A DNA stretch of 64,000 nt, from NCBI GenBank assembly GCA_023954045.1, contig JAMLIR010000003.1, positions 1-64,000 of the forward strand, written 5' to 3'. Both the position numbers and the translations under genes were made by a program. Positions 34,807-42,582 of this stretch are shown one piece after another (positions within the stretch are counted from its first letter, which is position 1; every line of letters starts with the position of its first letter). Under the pieces are notes generated by a model, which worked only from the letters and a program-made list of their open reading frames with translations, was not told the origin of the DNA and made no database searches. The stretch is from Burkholderiaceae bacterium. GTDB taxonomy: Bacteria > Pseudomonadota > Gammaproteobacteria > Burkholderiales > Burkholderiaceae_E.

Positions 34807-36262
34807 ACCGATGAGTGTCATCGACGCAGGCAGTTACGAGAAGCTCGCTCTCTTCATCGATGGACAGTGGCTGTCGGGGGAAGGGCGGCGCGAACAGGAG
34901 GTCACAGATCCCGCGGACGGTTCGGTGCTCGGAATGCTTCCGCACGCCACGCAACGCGATCTGGAGGCTGCGCTTGCGGCCGCGCAGAGGGCCTTCGGGG
35001 AATGGCGACACACCTCGCCGCTCGAGCGGGGCAAGATCTTGCGACGCGTTGCCGAGCTTGCCCGGGAGCGCGCCGAGGCGATCGGCCGCAACATGACACT
35101 CGACCAGGGAAAGCCCCTCGCCGAAGCCGTCTCCGAAGTCAGGGCCTCCGCCGACCACGCTGAATGGCATGCAGAGGAGTGCCGCAGGATTTACGGCCGG
35201 CTGATTCCGCCGCGCGTGCCCGGCGTTCGCCAGTCAGTCACCCGGGAGCCCGTTGGCGTCGTCGCGGCGTTCACCCCGTGGAACTTTCCATTCAACCAGG
35301 CGATCCGCAAGATCGCTGCGGCGCTCGGGGCTGGCTGTACGATCGTTCTCAAGGGTCCGGAGGACTCGCCGAGCGCCGTCATCGCATTGGCGCGCCTTTT
35401 CGACGAAGCCGGATGTCCGCCTGGTTGCGTCAACCTGGTCTGGGGCATCCCGGCAGAGATTTCCGACTTCCTTGTTCGTTCCACCATCGTGCGCAAGATC
35501 TCATTCACGGGGTCGATTGCGGTGGGCAAGCAGCTTGCCGCGTTGGCCGGTGCACACATGAAGCGCGTAACGATGGAACTCGGCGGGCATACGCCAGTGA
35601 TCGTTTTTTCGGATGCCGACGTGGAATCTGCCGCGCGTCTCCTAGTCCAGCAGAAATTCCGCAATGCGGGGCAGGTCTGCGTGGCGCCAACCCGCTTCTA
35701 CATCCACGAGCAGGCCTACGATCGGTTCATGGCGACGTTTCTCGAGGAAGTCGAGCGAATCAAGGTCGGTAACGGACTCGACCCGACGACCCGAATGGGG
35801 CCGTTGGCCCATGAGCGCCGGGTCTCGTCGATGCTGTCATTTGTGGATGATGCGGTCTCGGCTGGCGCTCGCGTGGAGTGCGGCGGCGAGCGGATCGGCT
35901 CGACCGGCAGTTTCTTCGCTCCGACGGTGGTGAGCGGCGTCGCGGACTCCGCGCAACTGATGAAAGTCGAGCCCTTCGGACCAATCGCGCCGATCGCCCG
36001 GTTTTCGGAGTTCGAGGACGTCACGGCGCGCGCGAACGGATTGCCCTATGGCCTGGCTGCGGCAGTCTTCACTGGCTCTGCCGCGACAGCGCAGGCGGCT
36101 GCGGCGTCGATCGAGTCCGGCATGGTGACGGTCAACCACTGGGGGCTGGGGTTGGCGGAAACACCGTTTGGCGGGGTCAAGGAGAGCGGCGTCGGCAGCG
36201 AGGGTGGGGCGGAAACATTCGACGGTTACCTGGTTACGAAGTTCGTGACGGAGCTTCATTGA
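34796..36262 (+). CDS. NAD(P)-dependent aldehyde dehydrogenase family protein
   Basis: A 488-residue aldehyde dehydrogenase. The catalytic cysteine is Cys295 in FRNAGQVCVAP and the general base is Glu261 in MELGGHTPV. The oxyanion asparagine is in FTPWNFPFN and the cofactor segment FTGSIAVGK is intact. ATG at 34796 overlaps the amidase-like stop by 11 bases; an in-frame ATG at 34811 is an equal alternative. The closest functional groups by motif are succinate semialdehyde and other carboxylic semialdehyde dehydrogenases. It likely oxidises an aldehyde formed by the ThDP enzyme or released from the amide. Confidence 0.88.
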   Translation: MSIEPMSVIDAGSYEKLALFIDGQWLSGEGRREQEVTDPADGSVLGMLPHATQRDLEAALAAAQRAFGEWRHTSPLERGKILRRVAELARERAEAIGRNMTLDQGKPLAEAVSEVRASADHAEWHAEECRRIYGRLIPPRVPGVRQSVTREPVGVVAAFTPWNFPFNQAIRKIAAALGAGCTIVLKGPEDSPSAVIALARLFDEAGCPPGCVNLVWGIPAEISDFLVRSTIVRKISFTGSIAVGKQLAALAGAHMKRVTMELGGHTPVIVFSDADVESAARLLVQQKFRNAGQVCVAPTRFYIHEQAYDRFMATFLEEVERIKVGNGLDPTTRMGPLAHERRVSSMLSFVDDAVSAGARVECGGERIGSTGSFFAPTVVSGVADSAQLMKVEPFGPIAPIARFSEFEDVTARANGLPYGLAAAVFTGSAATAQAAAASIESGMVTVNHWGLGLAETPFGGVKESGVGSEGGAETFDGYLVTKFVTELH

Positions 36263-36305
36263 TGACGAGTCGCGATGCGTGCATCGAAGGCGCCATGGAG
36301 ATGGG

Positions 36306-37481
36306 ATGAAGATCACCGACGTTGCCGCGACGTGGGTTCGGGTGCCGATTCCCGAGGCCCGACAGCACACCAGTGACTTCGGGCGTGCAGAAACGTTCGA
36401 CACCGCGATCGTTCGGATCGATACCGACGCTGACATCACCGGTTGGGGCGAGGCGAAGATCGCGGCAGGCAGTTCGGGCCACTATGCAGGCCTGGTGGCT
36501 CTGATCAACGAAGAAATGGCCCCGATTCTGCGCGGGGAAAATCCGCTCGGAATCAACCGCATCTGGGAAGTGCTCTACAACGGGTCCCGAGCGCACTTCG
36601 CGCTCGACCGGGGCCATGTGTTCCCTGCCATGGCGAGGCGCGGGATCTCGATCGCCGCGATGAGTGGGGTCGACATCGCTTTGTGGGACATCCTCGGCAA
36701 GTCGCTCGGCGCGCCCCTGCACCAGCTGCTGGGCGGCAAGCGTGTCGATCGCATGCCAGCCTACGCTTCCGGCGGCTGGGCGGCTGCCGACGGGATCGGC
36801 GCCCAGCTGCGCAGCTACCTGGAGGCGGGCGGATTTCGCGCGGTGAAGATGCGGGTCGGGATCCAGGACGGATCACCGTGGCGATCGGCTGAACGGGTGA
36901 TCGCTGCGCGCGAGGCAATCGGTCCCGACGTCGACCTCATGTGCGACGCACACGGGACGCTGACTGTGTCGGAGGCGAAGGAGTTCTGCTACCTGGTGCG
37001 CGATTGCCGCCTTGCCTGGTTCGAGGAACCTGTCACGGCCGATGATCCTCGCGGATTGGCGGAGGTGCGCAAATCGACCCACATCCCGATCGCAGCCGGC
37101 GAGAGCGAGTTCACGCGCTTCGATTTCCGGGTCCTGATCGAATCTGGCGCGGTGGACATCGTCCAGCCCGATCTGGCGATCTGCGGCGGAGTCACCGAAG
37201 CCGTTCGGATTGCTTCGCTCGTTTCGGCAGCCAATCTCAGGCTCGCGCCTCACCTCTGGGCCGGCGCCCCAGCCTTTGCCGCAGGGTTGCACGTGGCCGC
37301 GGCGAGTTCGTGCGGATTCATTCTCGAGTACTCGCTGGGTGCCAATCCGATGATTCACGAACTCGTTCGGGAGTCGTTTCCGGTAGAGGCGGGTTTCATC
37401 GAGATACCGGACCGTCCCGGTCTGGGTATCACCCCCGACCCAGTGTTTCTGGAACGACACGCCGTGCGCGGCATGGGTTGA
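36306..37481 (+). CDS. Mandelate racemase/sugar-acid dehydratase-like enolase-superfamily enzyme
   Basis: A 391-residue enolase-superfamily protein. The second-strand base motif is Lys181-Met-Arg183 in AVKMRVG. Metal ligands are Asp214, Glu240 (WFEEPV) and Glu266 (AAGESEF). A His-Asp dyad typical of the mandelate racemase subgroup is His316 (APHLWAG) with Asp289. This pattern fits acid-sugar dehydratases and racemases. It is probably the last gene of the ABC/amidase-like operon, 43 bases after the aldehyde dehydrogenase. It is clearly different from the MLE-like paralogue at 22193. Confidence 0.82.
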   Translation: MKITDVAATWVRVPIPEARQHTSDFGRAETFDTAIVRIDTDADITGWGEAKIAAGSSGHYAGLVALINEEMAPILRGENPLGINRIWEVLYNGSRAHFALDRGHVFPAMARRGISIAAMSGVDIALWDILGKSLGAPLHQLLGGKRVDRMPAYASGGWAAADGIGAQLRSYLEAGGFRAVKMRVGIQDGSPWRSAERVIAAREAIGPDVDLMCDAHGTLTVSEAKEFCYLVRDCRLAWFEEPVTADDPRGLAEVRKSTHIPIAAGESEFTRFDFRVLIESGAVDIVQPDLAICGGVTEAVRIASLVSAANLRLAPHLWAGAPAFAAGLHVAAASSCGFILEYSLGANPMIHELVRESFPVEAGFIEIPDRPGLGITPDPVFLERHAVRGMG

Positions 37482-37537
37482 TTCACTCCGGTTGGGGCGA
37501 ATCCTGCTTCCCGGAGACGATTCATTTCCACAGGGCG

Positions 37538-37553
37538 ACGATCTTCGGATCGT
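37538..37553 (+). terminator. Short hairpin with TTCG loop, possible terminator
   Basis: ACGATC (37538-37543) and GATCGT (37548-37553) pair around the stable TTCG tetraloop, and T's follow at 37553-37555. It lies 57 bases after the enolase-family gene. The stem is short and the T-run weak, so termination would be partial. Confidence 0.35.
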
Positions 37554-37624
37554 TTGCGTCGATTCGTGGTGAGGGGTCGTTGTCGCAGACCTACCGGGGG
37601 ATGCCCTGTATCGAACAGCTTCTT

Positions 37625-37647
37625 GCCGCGCCCCCTCTCGGCGCGGC
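37625..37647. other. GC-rich inverted repeat between the enolase-family and DGC genes
   Basis: GCCGCGCC (37625-37632) and GGCGCGGC (37640-37647) are perfect complements with a seven-base loop. No T-run follows. It could be a factor-dependent terminator or an mRNA structure in the 293-base spacer 37482-37774, which otherwise shows nothing clear. Confidence 0.35.
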
Positions 37648-37774
37648 ACGAGCTGCACGTTGCGCCGAGACCGCCATCAGGACGCGGGATCGCATCGGGG
37701 CGGATAACCTGCCTTCTTGAGTGGAGGACACTACTTCGATGGGCGCCTCCGCGAGAAAGGAGAGGAGGAAACAA

Positions 37775-38170
37775 ATGACTGCTCATGCCGCTGGCGCTGC
37801 AGATCGTTCGAAGCTGCCACTTGTCTACTCATGCTCCGGTTGCTCGAGCGCAGCGCAGACAAGCAATGGTATTGCCATCGCACTGGATCGACGGAACCTC
37901 GCGGAGATGTCCTGCATCGCCGGAGTCGGCGGCGACGTGCCGAGCCTGGTGAAGGTCGCCAAGTCCGGACGCCCGATTATCGCCATCGACGGATGCGCGC
38001 TTTCCTGTGTCAAGAGCAGCCTTGCCCGACACGGGGTTCAGCCGGCCATCTGGCACGAACTGTCTCGATACGATGTGCGGAAGATCTACCAAGTAGATCC
38101 CGATCCGAGACAAGTCGAGGAAGCTCTGAAGATCGTCATCGATTCCTTGGCGTCGCTCGAGGTCAAGTGA
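37775..38170 (+). CDS. DGC-domain putative zinc-binding protein
   Basis: A 131-residue protein of the family named for its Asp-Gly-Cys motif. The cysteines likely to bind metal are in YSCSGCSSAAQ near the N terminus, MSCIAGVGGD in the middle and IDGCALSCVKSSL near residue 75. ATG at 37775 is chosen because GAGAGGAGGAAAC lies just upstream. Family members often sit next to metal, sulfur or redox genes, but no reaction is established. Its base use resembles the preceding operon, and it is the last gene before composition returns to the high-GC norm. Confidence 0.75.
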   Translation: MTAHAAGAADRSKLPLVYSCSGCSSAAQTSNGIAIALDRRNLAEMSCIAGVGGDVPSLVKVAKSGRPIIAIDGCALSCVKSSLARHGVQPAIWHELSRYDVRKIYQVDPDPRQVEEALKIVIDSLASLEVK

Positions 38171-38295
38171 TGGCGCCGCGTGCCTCTGGGTGTAGGTTGG
38201 GTCCGACTTCGTGAGAGTGGATCGGCCACCTCCAACGCGTGACCGGGTTCAACGGGACGCTTTCGTCTGATCGAACGCGAACCGGTGCCAGACTC

Positions 38296-39459
38296 TCAGT
38301 CGAACTTCCGCCGCGTCAGTGCGGGCCAGAGGTCGCGCGACCCGGCGGCGATCGCCGCGCCGCCCAGCCGCTCGGCCCACTGCGCGTCGCTGCCGTGCTC
38401 GGCGCGCCAGGCCCAGAGCCGGCACGTCGCGCGGTGCAGCGGATGCTCGCGGGTGAAGCCGATCGCCCCGTGAACCTGATGGGCGATCGGCGCGCCGCGG
38501 GTTGCCGCTTCGCTGCAGCGCAGCTTGGCGACCGCGATGTCGAAGCCGGCGCGACTGGCGTCGCCTGCCGCGATCGACGGGGCCGACGCTGCGGCGACGA
38601 GCGCCGAGGTCCGCGCCGCCACGGTTTCGGCGGCGAGGATCGCCAGCGAGTGCTGGATCGCCTGGAATGCGGCGATCGGTCGCCCGAACTGGATCCGCTC
38701 GTTCGCGTAGCGCACCGACTGCTCGAGTGCCGACTCGAGCGCGCCGGCGATCGCCGCGCTGCGCGCGAGCGCGCCGAGGTGCCGGATGGGCTCGTCGAGG
38801 CCAGGCAGCGGATCGTCGATGCACAGCGCGACGCGCGCATCGGAGAACGCGACCTGGTCGCGTGGCTCGCCGGCGAGGTTCGTTCCAGCGCTTACCCGGA
38901 CGTTGCCCGGCTGCGCAAGCTCGACCAGGAACAGCGCGTCGGATCCCGGCGTCGACACCAGCGCCCAGCGGCAATGCCTTGCCCACGGCACGCGATCGGC
39001 GTGGCCTGCGAGAGTGGGATGTTCGGGGGCACCGCCCACCGCGAGCCGGGCGTCGGTGCCCGCCTCGACGAGCGTGATTGCGCCCGGCGGCGGCTCGAGG
39101 CCGGCCTTCGACAGCAGCATCGCGCCGATCATCGTTTCGGCGAGCGGCAACGGCACCTGCCAGTAGCCGAGGCCGCGCAGGATCGGCCACGCGTCGGCCC
39201 AGCTCGTCTCGATGCCCGCATGGGCAGCCCGCGTGGGGGCCGCGCAGAGGCCTGCGTCGACGACGGACTGCCAGAGGCGCCCGGGCCACTCGCCGCGCTC
39301 GGCCGCAGCGTGCGCGGCAGCGTCGACGTTCTCGCCGAAGAGCCGTTCGACGCTGCGCTCGATCTGAGCGCGCGTCGCGTCGTCCTCGCCGTGCGTCGCG
39401 TCTCTCTCGCCGTGTGGCGCGTCTGGCGGACGACGCGGTGGTTCGCGTCGATCGGTCAT
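38296..39459 (-). CDS. Acyl-CoA dehydrogenase-like protein, likely non-catalytic partner subunit
   Basis: A 387-residue acyl-CoA dehydrogenase family protein. C-terminal helices carry SVRYANERIQFGRPIAAFQA and QVHGAIGFTREHPLHRATCR, the flavin-contacting segments of the family. The middle strand domain lacks the usual substrate-pocket motif and no catalytic glutamate position is clear. It overlaps the next acyl-CoA dehydrogenase by ATGA, so the pair probably forms a heteromeric enzyme like the FadE pairs of steroid degradation. Residues about 8-28 are a repetitive acidic/His linker encoded by 21-bp repeats. Confidence 0.78.
   Translation of the reverse strand: MTDRREPPRRPPDAPHGERDATHGEDDATRAQIERSVERLFGENVDAAAHAAAERGEWPGRLWQSVVDAGLCAAPTRAAHAGIETSWADAWPILRGLGYWQVPLPLAETMIGAMLLSKAGLEPPPGAITLVEAGTDARLAVGGAPEHPTLAGHADRVPWARHCRWALVSTPGSDALFLVELAQPGNVRVSAGTNLAGEPRDQVAFSDARVALCIDDPLPGLDEPIRHLGALARSAAIAGALESALEQSVRYANERIQFGRPIAAFQAIQHSLAILAAETVAARTSALVAAASAPSIAAGDASRAGFDIAVAKLRCSEAATRGAPIAHQVHGAIGFTREHPLHRATCRLWAWRAEHGSDAQWAERLGGAAIAAGSRDLWPALTRRKFD
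39377..39418. repeat. 21-bp tandem repeat in the N-terminal linker of an acyl-CoA dehydrogenase-like gene
   Basis: Units 39377-39397 and 39398-39418 are imperfect copies, with a partial third unit starting at 39419. They encode heptads of the form Asp-Ala-(Pro/Thr)-His-Gly-Glu on the minus strand. Confidence 0.6.
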
Positions 39460-40595
39460 CGCAGTCCCAGCCCGCGCGCGACGATGCCGCGCAGGATCTC
39501 GCGCGTGCCGCCGCGCAGCGAGAACGAAGGCGCCGCCCGCGTGACGTAGGCCGCCACGTCGGCCAGCGTCGAGCCCACCGGCATCTGGCCACCGAACAGT
39601 TCGTGCGCGACGTCGGGCAGCGACTGTTCGAGCGTGGCGCCAAGGTCCTTGACGATCGCCGCGGCGAGCGACGGGTCGTCGCCGCGCGCGAGCAGTCCGG
39701 CCACGCCGAGCGACATCTGCCGCAGCGTCGCGTAATGCGCGACCAGCCGGCCGAGGGCGACGCGCGCGCGCGGGTCGCCGGCCGGCGCCGCGTCGAGCAT
39801 CTCGAGCAGCAGTCGCATCCCGCTCAGGTAGCGCTCGGGCCCGCTGCGCTCGAAGGCGAGCTCGGTCGTCGCCTGCGCCCAGCCCTCGCCCTCGCGTCCG
39901 ATCAGGCACTCGCCGGGCAGCTCGACGCCGTCGAAGCTCACCTCGTTGAAGTCGTGTTCGTCGGCCTGGTTGCGGATCGGCCGGATCGTCACGCCGGGGG
40001 TCTTCAGGTCGACGAGGAACTGCGACAGGCCGGCGTGCCGCGATTCTGCCTGCGGGCCGGTGCGGGCCAGCGCGATCATGTAGTGCGCGCGGTGCGCGCC
40101 GGTGGTCCACAGCTTCGCGCCGTCGAGCACCCAGCCGTCACGGCGGCGCGTCGCACGCGTGCGCACCGAGGCGAGGTCCGAGCCGGTGTCGGATTCGCTC
40201 AGCCCGATGCAGAAGTAGGTCTCGCCGCGCGCGATCCCCGGCACGATCTTCGGGGCGAGCGTGTCCGGCGCGAAGCGGATCAACTGCGGGCCGCTCTGGC
40301 GGTCGGCGGTCCAGTGCGCCGCGACCGGCGCGCCGGCGGCGAGCAGCTCCTCGATCACCACGTAGCGCTCGAGCTGCGTGCGCTCGTGGCCGCCGTAGCG
40401 CGCGGGCCAGGTCATGCCGATCCAGCCGCGCTCGCCGAGCTTGCGGCTGAACGCCGGGTCGGCGGTGCTCCAGTGGCGCGCGCGCGCGAGCGGCGGGTGA
40501 TCGGCGAGGGCTTGCGCGAGGAACTCGCGCACCTCGAGGCGCAGGCGCTCGCAGGCCGCGTCCGGAGCGCAGGGGTCGATGCGCGGCGTCTGCAT
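39456..40595 (-). CDS. Acyl-CoA dehydrogenase family protein
   Basis: A 379-residue acyl-CoA dehydrogenase. Helical N-terminal domain, then the strand-domain motif YFCIGLSESDTGSDLASVRT and WVLDGAKLWTTGAH, and a C-terminal GGTREILRGIVARGLGL. The usual glutamate before GGT in medium-chain enzymes is replaced (SLRGGTREI). A glutamate in LAFERSGP may serve instead, as in isovaleryl-CoA-type enzymes. It overlaps the downstream partner gene. A MaoC-like hydratase gene lies 92 bases upstream in the same direction, so the three probably act in one beta-oxidation-like step pair on an unusual acyl-CoA. Confidence 0.82.
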   Translation of the reverse strand: MQTPRIDPCAPDAACERLRLEVREFLAQALADHPPLARARHWSTADPAFSRKLGERGWIGMTWPARYGGHERTQLERYVVIEELLAAGAPVAAHWTADRQSGPQLIRFAPDTLAPKIVPGIARGETYFCIGLSESDTGSDLASVRTRATRRRDGWVLDGAKLWTTGAHRAHYMIALARTGPQAESRHAGLSQFLVDLKTPGVTIRPIRNQADEHDFNEVSFDGVELPGECLIGREGEGWAQATTELAFERSGPERYLSGMRLLLEMLDAAPAGDPRARVALGRLVAHYATLRQMSLGVAGLLARGDDPSLAAAIVKDLGATLEQSLPDVAHELFGGQMPVGSTLADVAAYVTRAAPSFSLRGGTREILRGIVARGLGLR

Positions 40596-40687
40596 GCGGG
40601 CGGGCGTGGCCGGGGTCCAGGCCTGGCAGGGGCGCTGCGGGGGTGCTCTCGGGGCGGCGCGCCGGGGCCGTCGGCAGCGCAGCGTCC

Positions 40688-41158
40688 TCAGTGCTTGCCG
40701 GGCGCGGCGCCCGCCGGCCGGCGCGCGACCATGTTCACCGCGCGCATCGTCATCACCGCCGCACCGCTCGCGTCGATCAGTTCGACCCGCGAGCGCACCA
40801 CGCCGCGGTCGGGCTTCGATTCCGACGGGCGCGCGTCCTCGACGGTCACGCGCACCGTCACCGTATCGCCGGGCCGCACCGGGCGCAGCCAGCGCAATTC
40901 GTCGACGCCCGGCGACGCCAGGCTCGAAGCGGGCGACAGGTAGTGCAACGCGTAGAGCCGCATCATCAGGCTGCCGGTGTGCCAGCCGCTCGCGATGATG
41001 CCGCCGAACGGCCCGCTCGCGGCGAACTCGGGGTCGACGTGGATCGGCTGGGGGTCGAAGCGACGCGCGAAATCGACGATCTCTTCTTCGCTCACGCTGA
41101 ACGTGCCGAGCTCGTGGACGGCTCCCGGTACGTAGTCTTCCAGCCAGCGGTCGGTCAT
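40688..41158 (-). CDS. MaoC-like (R)-specific enoyl-CoA hydratase family protein
   Basis: A 156-residue hot-dog-fold protein. The catalytic region FARRFDPQPIHVDPEFA contains the aspartate and histidine of the hydratase 2 motif, followed by FGGIIASGWHTGSLMMRL. Members hydrate trans-2-enoyl-CoA esters or dehydrate the (R)-3-hydroxy form. ATG at 41158 is used because the protein then starts at the normal domain boundary. It is the first gene of the MaoC-ACAD-ACAD operon, which suggests that this step follows the dehydrogenation. Confidence 0.82.
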   Translation of the reverse strand: MTDRWLEDYVPGAVHELGTFSVSEEEIVDFARRFDPQPIHVDPEFAASGPFGGIIASGWHTGSLMMRLYALHYLSPASSLASPGVDELRWLRPVRPGDTVTVRVTVEDARPSESKPDRGVVRSRVELIDASGAAVMTMRAVNMVARRPAGAAPGKH

Positions 41159-41221
41159 GGGTCTGCTTTCCGGATGCGGTCGTGCGGGCGCCCATTCTGC
41201 CCGGAAACGCGGGCGCCGAGT

Positions 41222-41275
41222 CCCACGGTGTGGGGGCGCTGCCCACGCTATTTTCCCAATTTTTCGATGGGCAGC
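41222..41275. promoter_or_regulatory. Inverted repeats upstream of the methyltransferase-like gene
   Basis: CCCAC-GGT-GTGGG (41222-41234) is followed by GCTGCCCA (41238-41245) and its complement TGGGCAGC (41268-41275). They lie just before the -35 element at 41283, where an operator would be expected. Confidence 0.45.
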
Positions 41276-41282
41276 AAGTGGG

Positions 41283-41311
41283 TTGACACCCCGCGCCGCG
41301 CTCGCTTCAAT
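41283..41311 (+). promoter_or_regulatory. Sigma-70-type promoter of the first methyltransferase-like gene
   Basis: Perfect -35 TTGACA (41283-41288), 17-base spacer, -10 TTCAAT (41306-41311). The same two hexamers at the same spacing precede the paralogous gene on the minus strand at 49879-49907. Confidence 0.7.
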
Positions 41312-41349
41312 CGTCCGGCAGGCGCAGGCAGATCCGGGAGGAACGCAGG

Positions 41350-42570
41350 ATGGACATCGCGAGCGCAGGACTGGCGGAACGTGGCGACCCGGCCGCGGCA
41401 TCTTCCGCCGTGGCGCCCCCGCGCGCCGACGCGGCGGTGGGCGATTCGCGCGGCAGCTTCCGCTTCTACGACAACCGCCAGAAGTACCTGATGTTCGTGA
41501 ACACCTGCACCGAGAAGTGGGCGGTCGCGGAGCGGGTCGAGCGCGAACTGCAGAACATCCATCCGAAGCCGCCGGCGATCCGGGTCTTCGACGCCGGCGT
41601 CGGCGACGGCACGGTGCTCACCCGCGTGCTGCGCTCGATGCACCTGCGCTATCCGACGCTGCCGTTCTACGTGGTCGCGAAGGAGATCAGCCTCGAGGAC
41701 GTCCGCCTGACGCTCGAGAAGACGCCCGACCGCTTCTTCGAGCACCCGTCGACGGTGCTGGTGATCACCAACCTCTACTACCGCGAGGCGCCGTGGCTGA
41801 ACCCGCAGTCGGTGACCGCGGCGTCGACGCTGAACTGGCACGAGGTCGCGCTCACCGGCACGACCGCGCGCGAGTTCGAGAAGCAGATCACCGGGCTGCA
41901 GCCGCTGCTCGCGGAGAACTGGGGCACCGTCGTCAACAAGGCGACCGGCGCGCTGGGCTACGAGCGGCCGGCCGTGCTGGTGATCTACCGCGACGATCAC
42001 CGCTTCCTGCTGAACTCGGTGATACCGCGGCGCGGCGCCACGCGAGCCGACTACGACCTCGTGATTGCCTCGCAGCCGTACCGGCTGCGCGCGCCGCTGG
42101 AGTTCAAGGCCTCGCGCGTGCTCGCGCCGCTGGCGAAGGCGCTCGGCCCCGACGGGCGCCTCCTGGTCGTGCAGTCGCACGGCGACGACCCGGGCCAGGA
42201 GATCCTGCAGGGACTCTGGCCGGGCGAGAACCCGTTCGTCCACGACCGGCACCAGGTGCTCAAGGCGGTCCGCGAGGCGCTCGGGCCCGCGGCGAGGTCG
42301 TTCAACTTCAACGCCAACCCCGAGGAGCGCGCGCTGTTCCGCCACGAGATGCACACGCTGCCGGCCGAGATCGAGGGATCGATCGGGACCTCGACCCTGC
42401 TGGCGGCCTGGAACGCTGCGGTCTACGTGGGCCAGATCGAGGACGCGCGGCTCGAGCAGGCGCTGTCCTCGAGCCGCTACCTCGAGGTGACGCGCGAGGT
42501 GCTGCGACGGCGCGGCGGCCTGTGGTTCTGGGACGAAGCCTTCGGCGTCTCCCGGCGCCGCAGCTTCTAG
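41350..42570 (+). CDS. SAM-dependent methyltransferase-fold protein of unknown function (copy 1, without HTH)
   Basis: A 406-residue protein. After about 35 low-complexity residues comes FRFYDNRQKYLMFVNTCTEK, then a class I methyltransferase motif I at residues 78-87 (RVFDAGVGDG) and an acidic second strand VVAKEISLEDV. Further conserved blocks shared with its paralogue are VIYRDDHRFLL, DLVIASQPYR and ENPFVHDRHQ. GGGAGGAA precedes the ATG. It lies 12 bases before a MetF-like gene. A folate- or methyl-linked role is suggested only by context. The target of methylation, if any, is unknown. Confidence 0.7.
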   Translation: MDIASAGLAERGDPAAASSAVAPPRADAAVGDSRGSFRFYDNRQKYLMFVNTCTEKWAVAERVERELQNIHPKPPAIRVFDAGVGDGTVLTRVLRSMHLRYPTLPFYVVAKEISLEDVRLTLEKTPDRFFEHPSTVLVITNLYYREAPWLNPQSVTAASTLNWHEVALTGTTAREFEKQITGLQPLLAENWGTVVNKATGALGYERPAVLVIYRDDHRFLLNSVIPRRGATRADYDLVIASQPYRLRAPLEFKASRVLAPLAKALGPDGRLLVVQSHGDDPGQEILQGLWPGENPFVHDRHQVLKAVREALGPAARSFNFNANPEERALFRHEMHTLPAEIEGSIGTSTLLAAWNAAVYVGQIEDARLEQALSSSRYLEVTREVLRRRGGLWFWDEAFGVSRRRSF

Positions 42571-42582
42571 CCGGTCGGGCAA

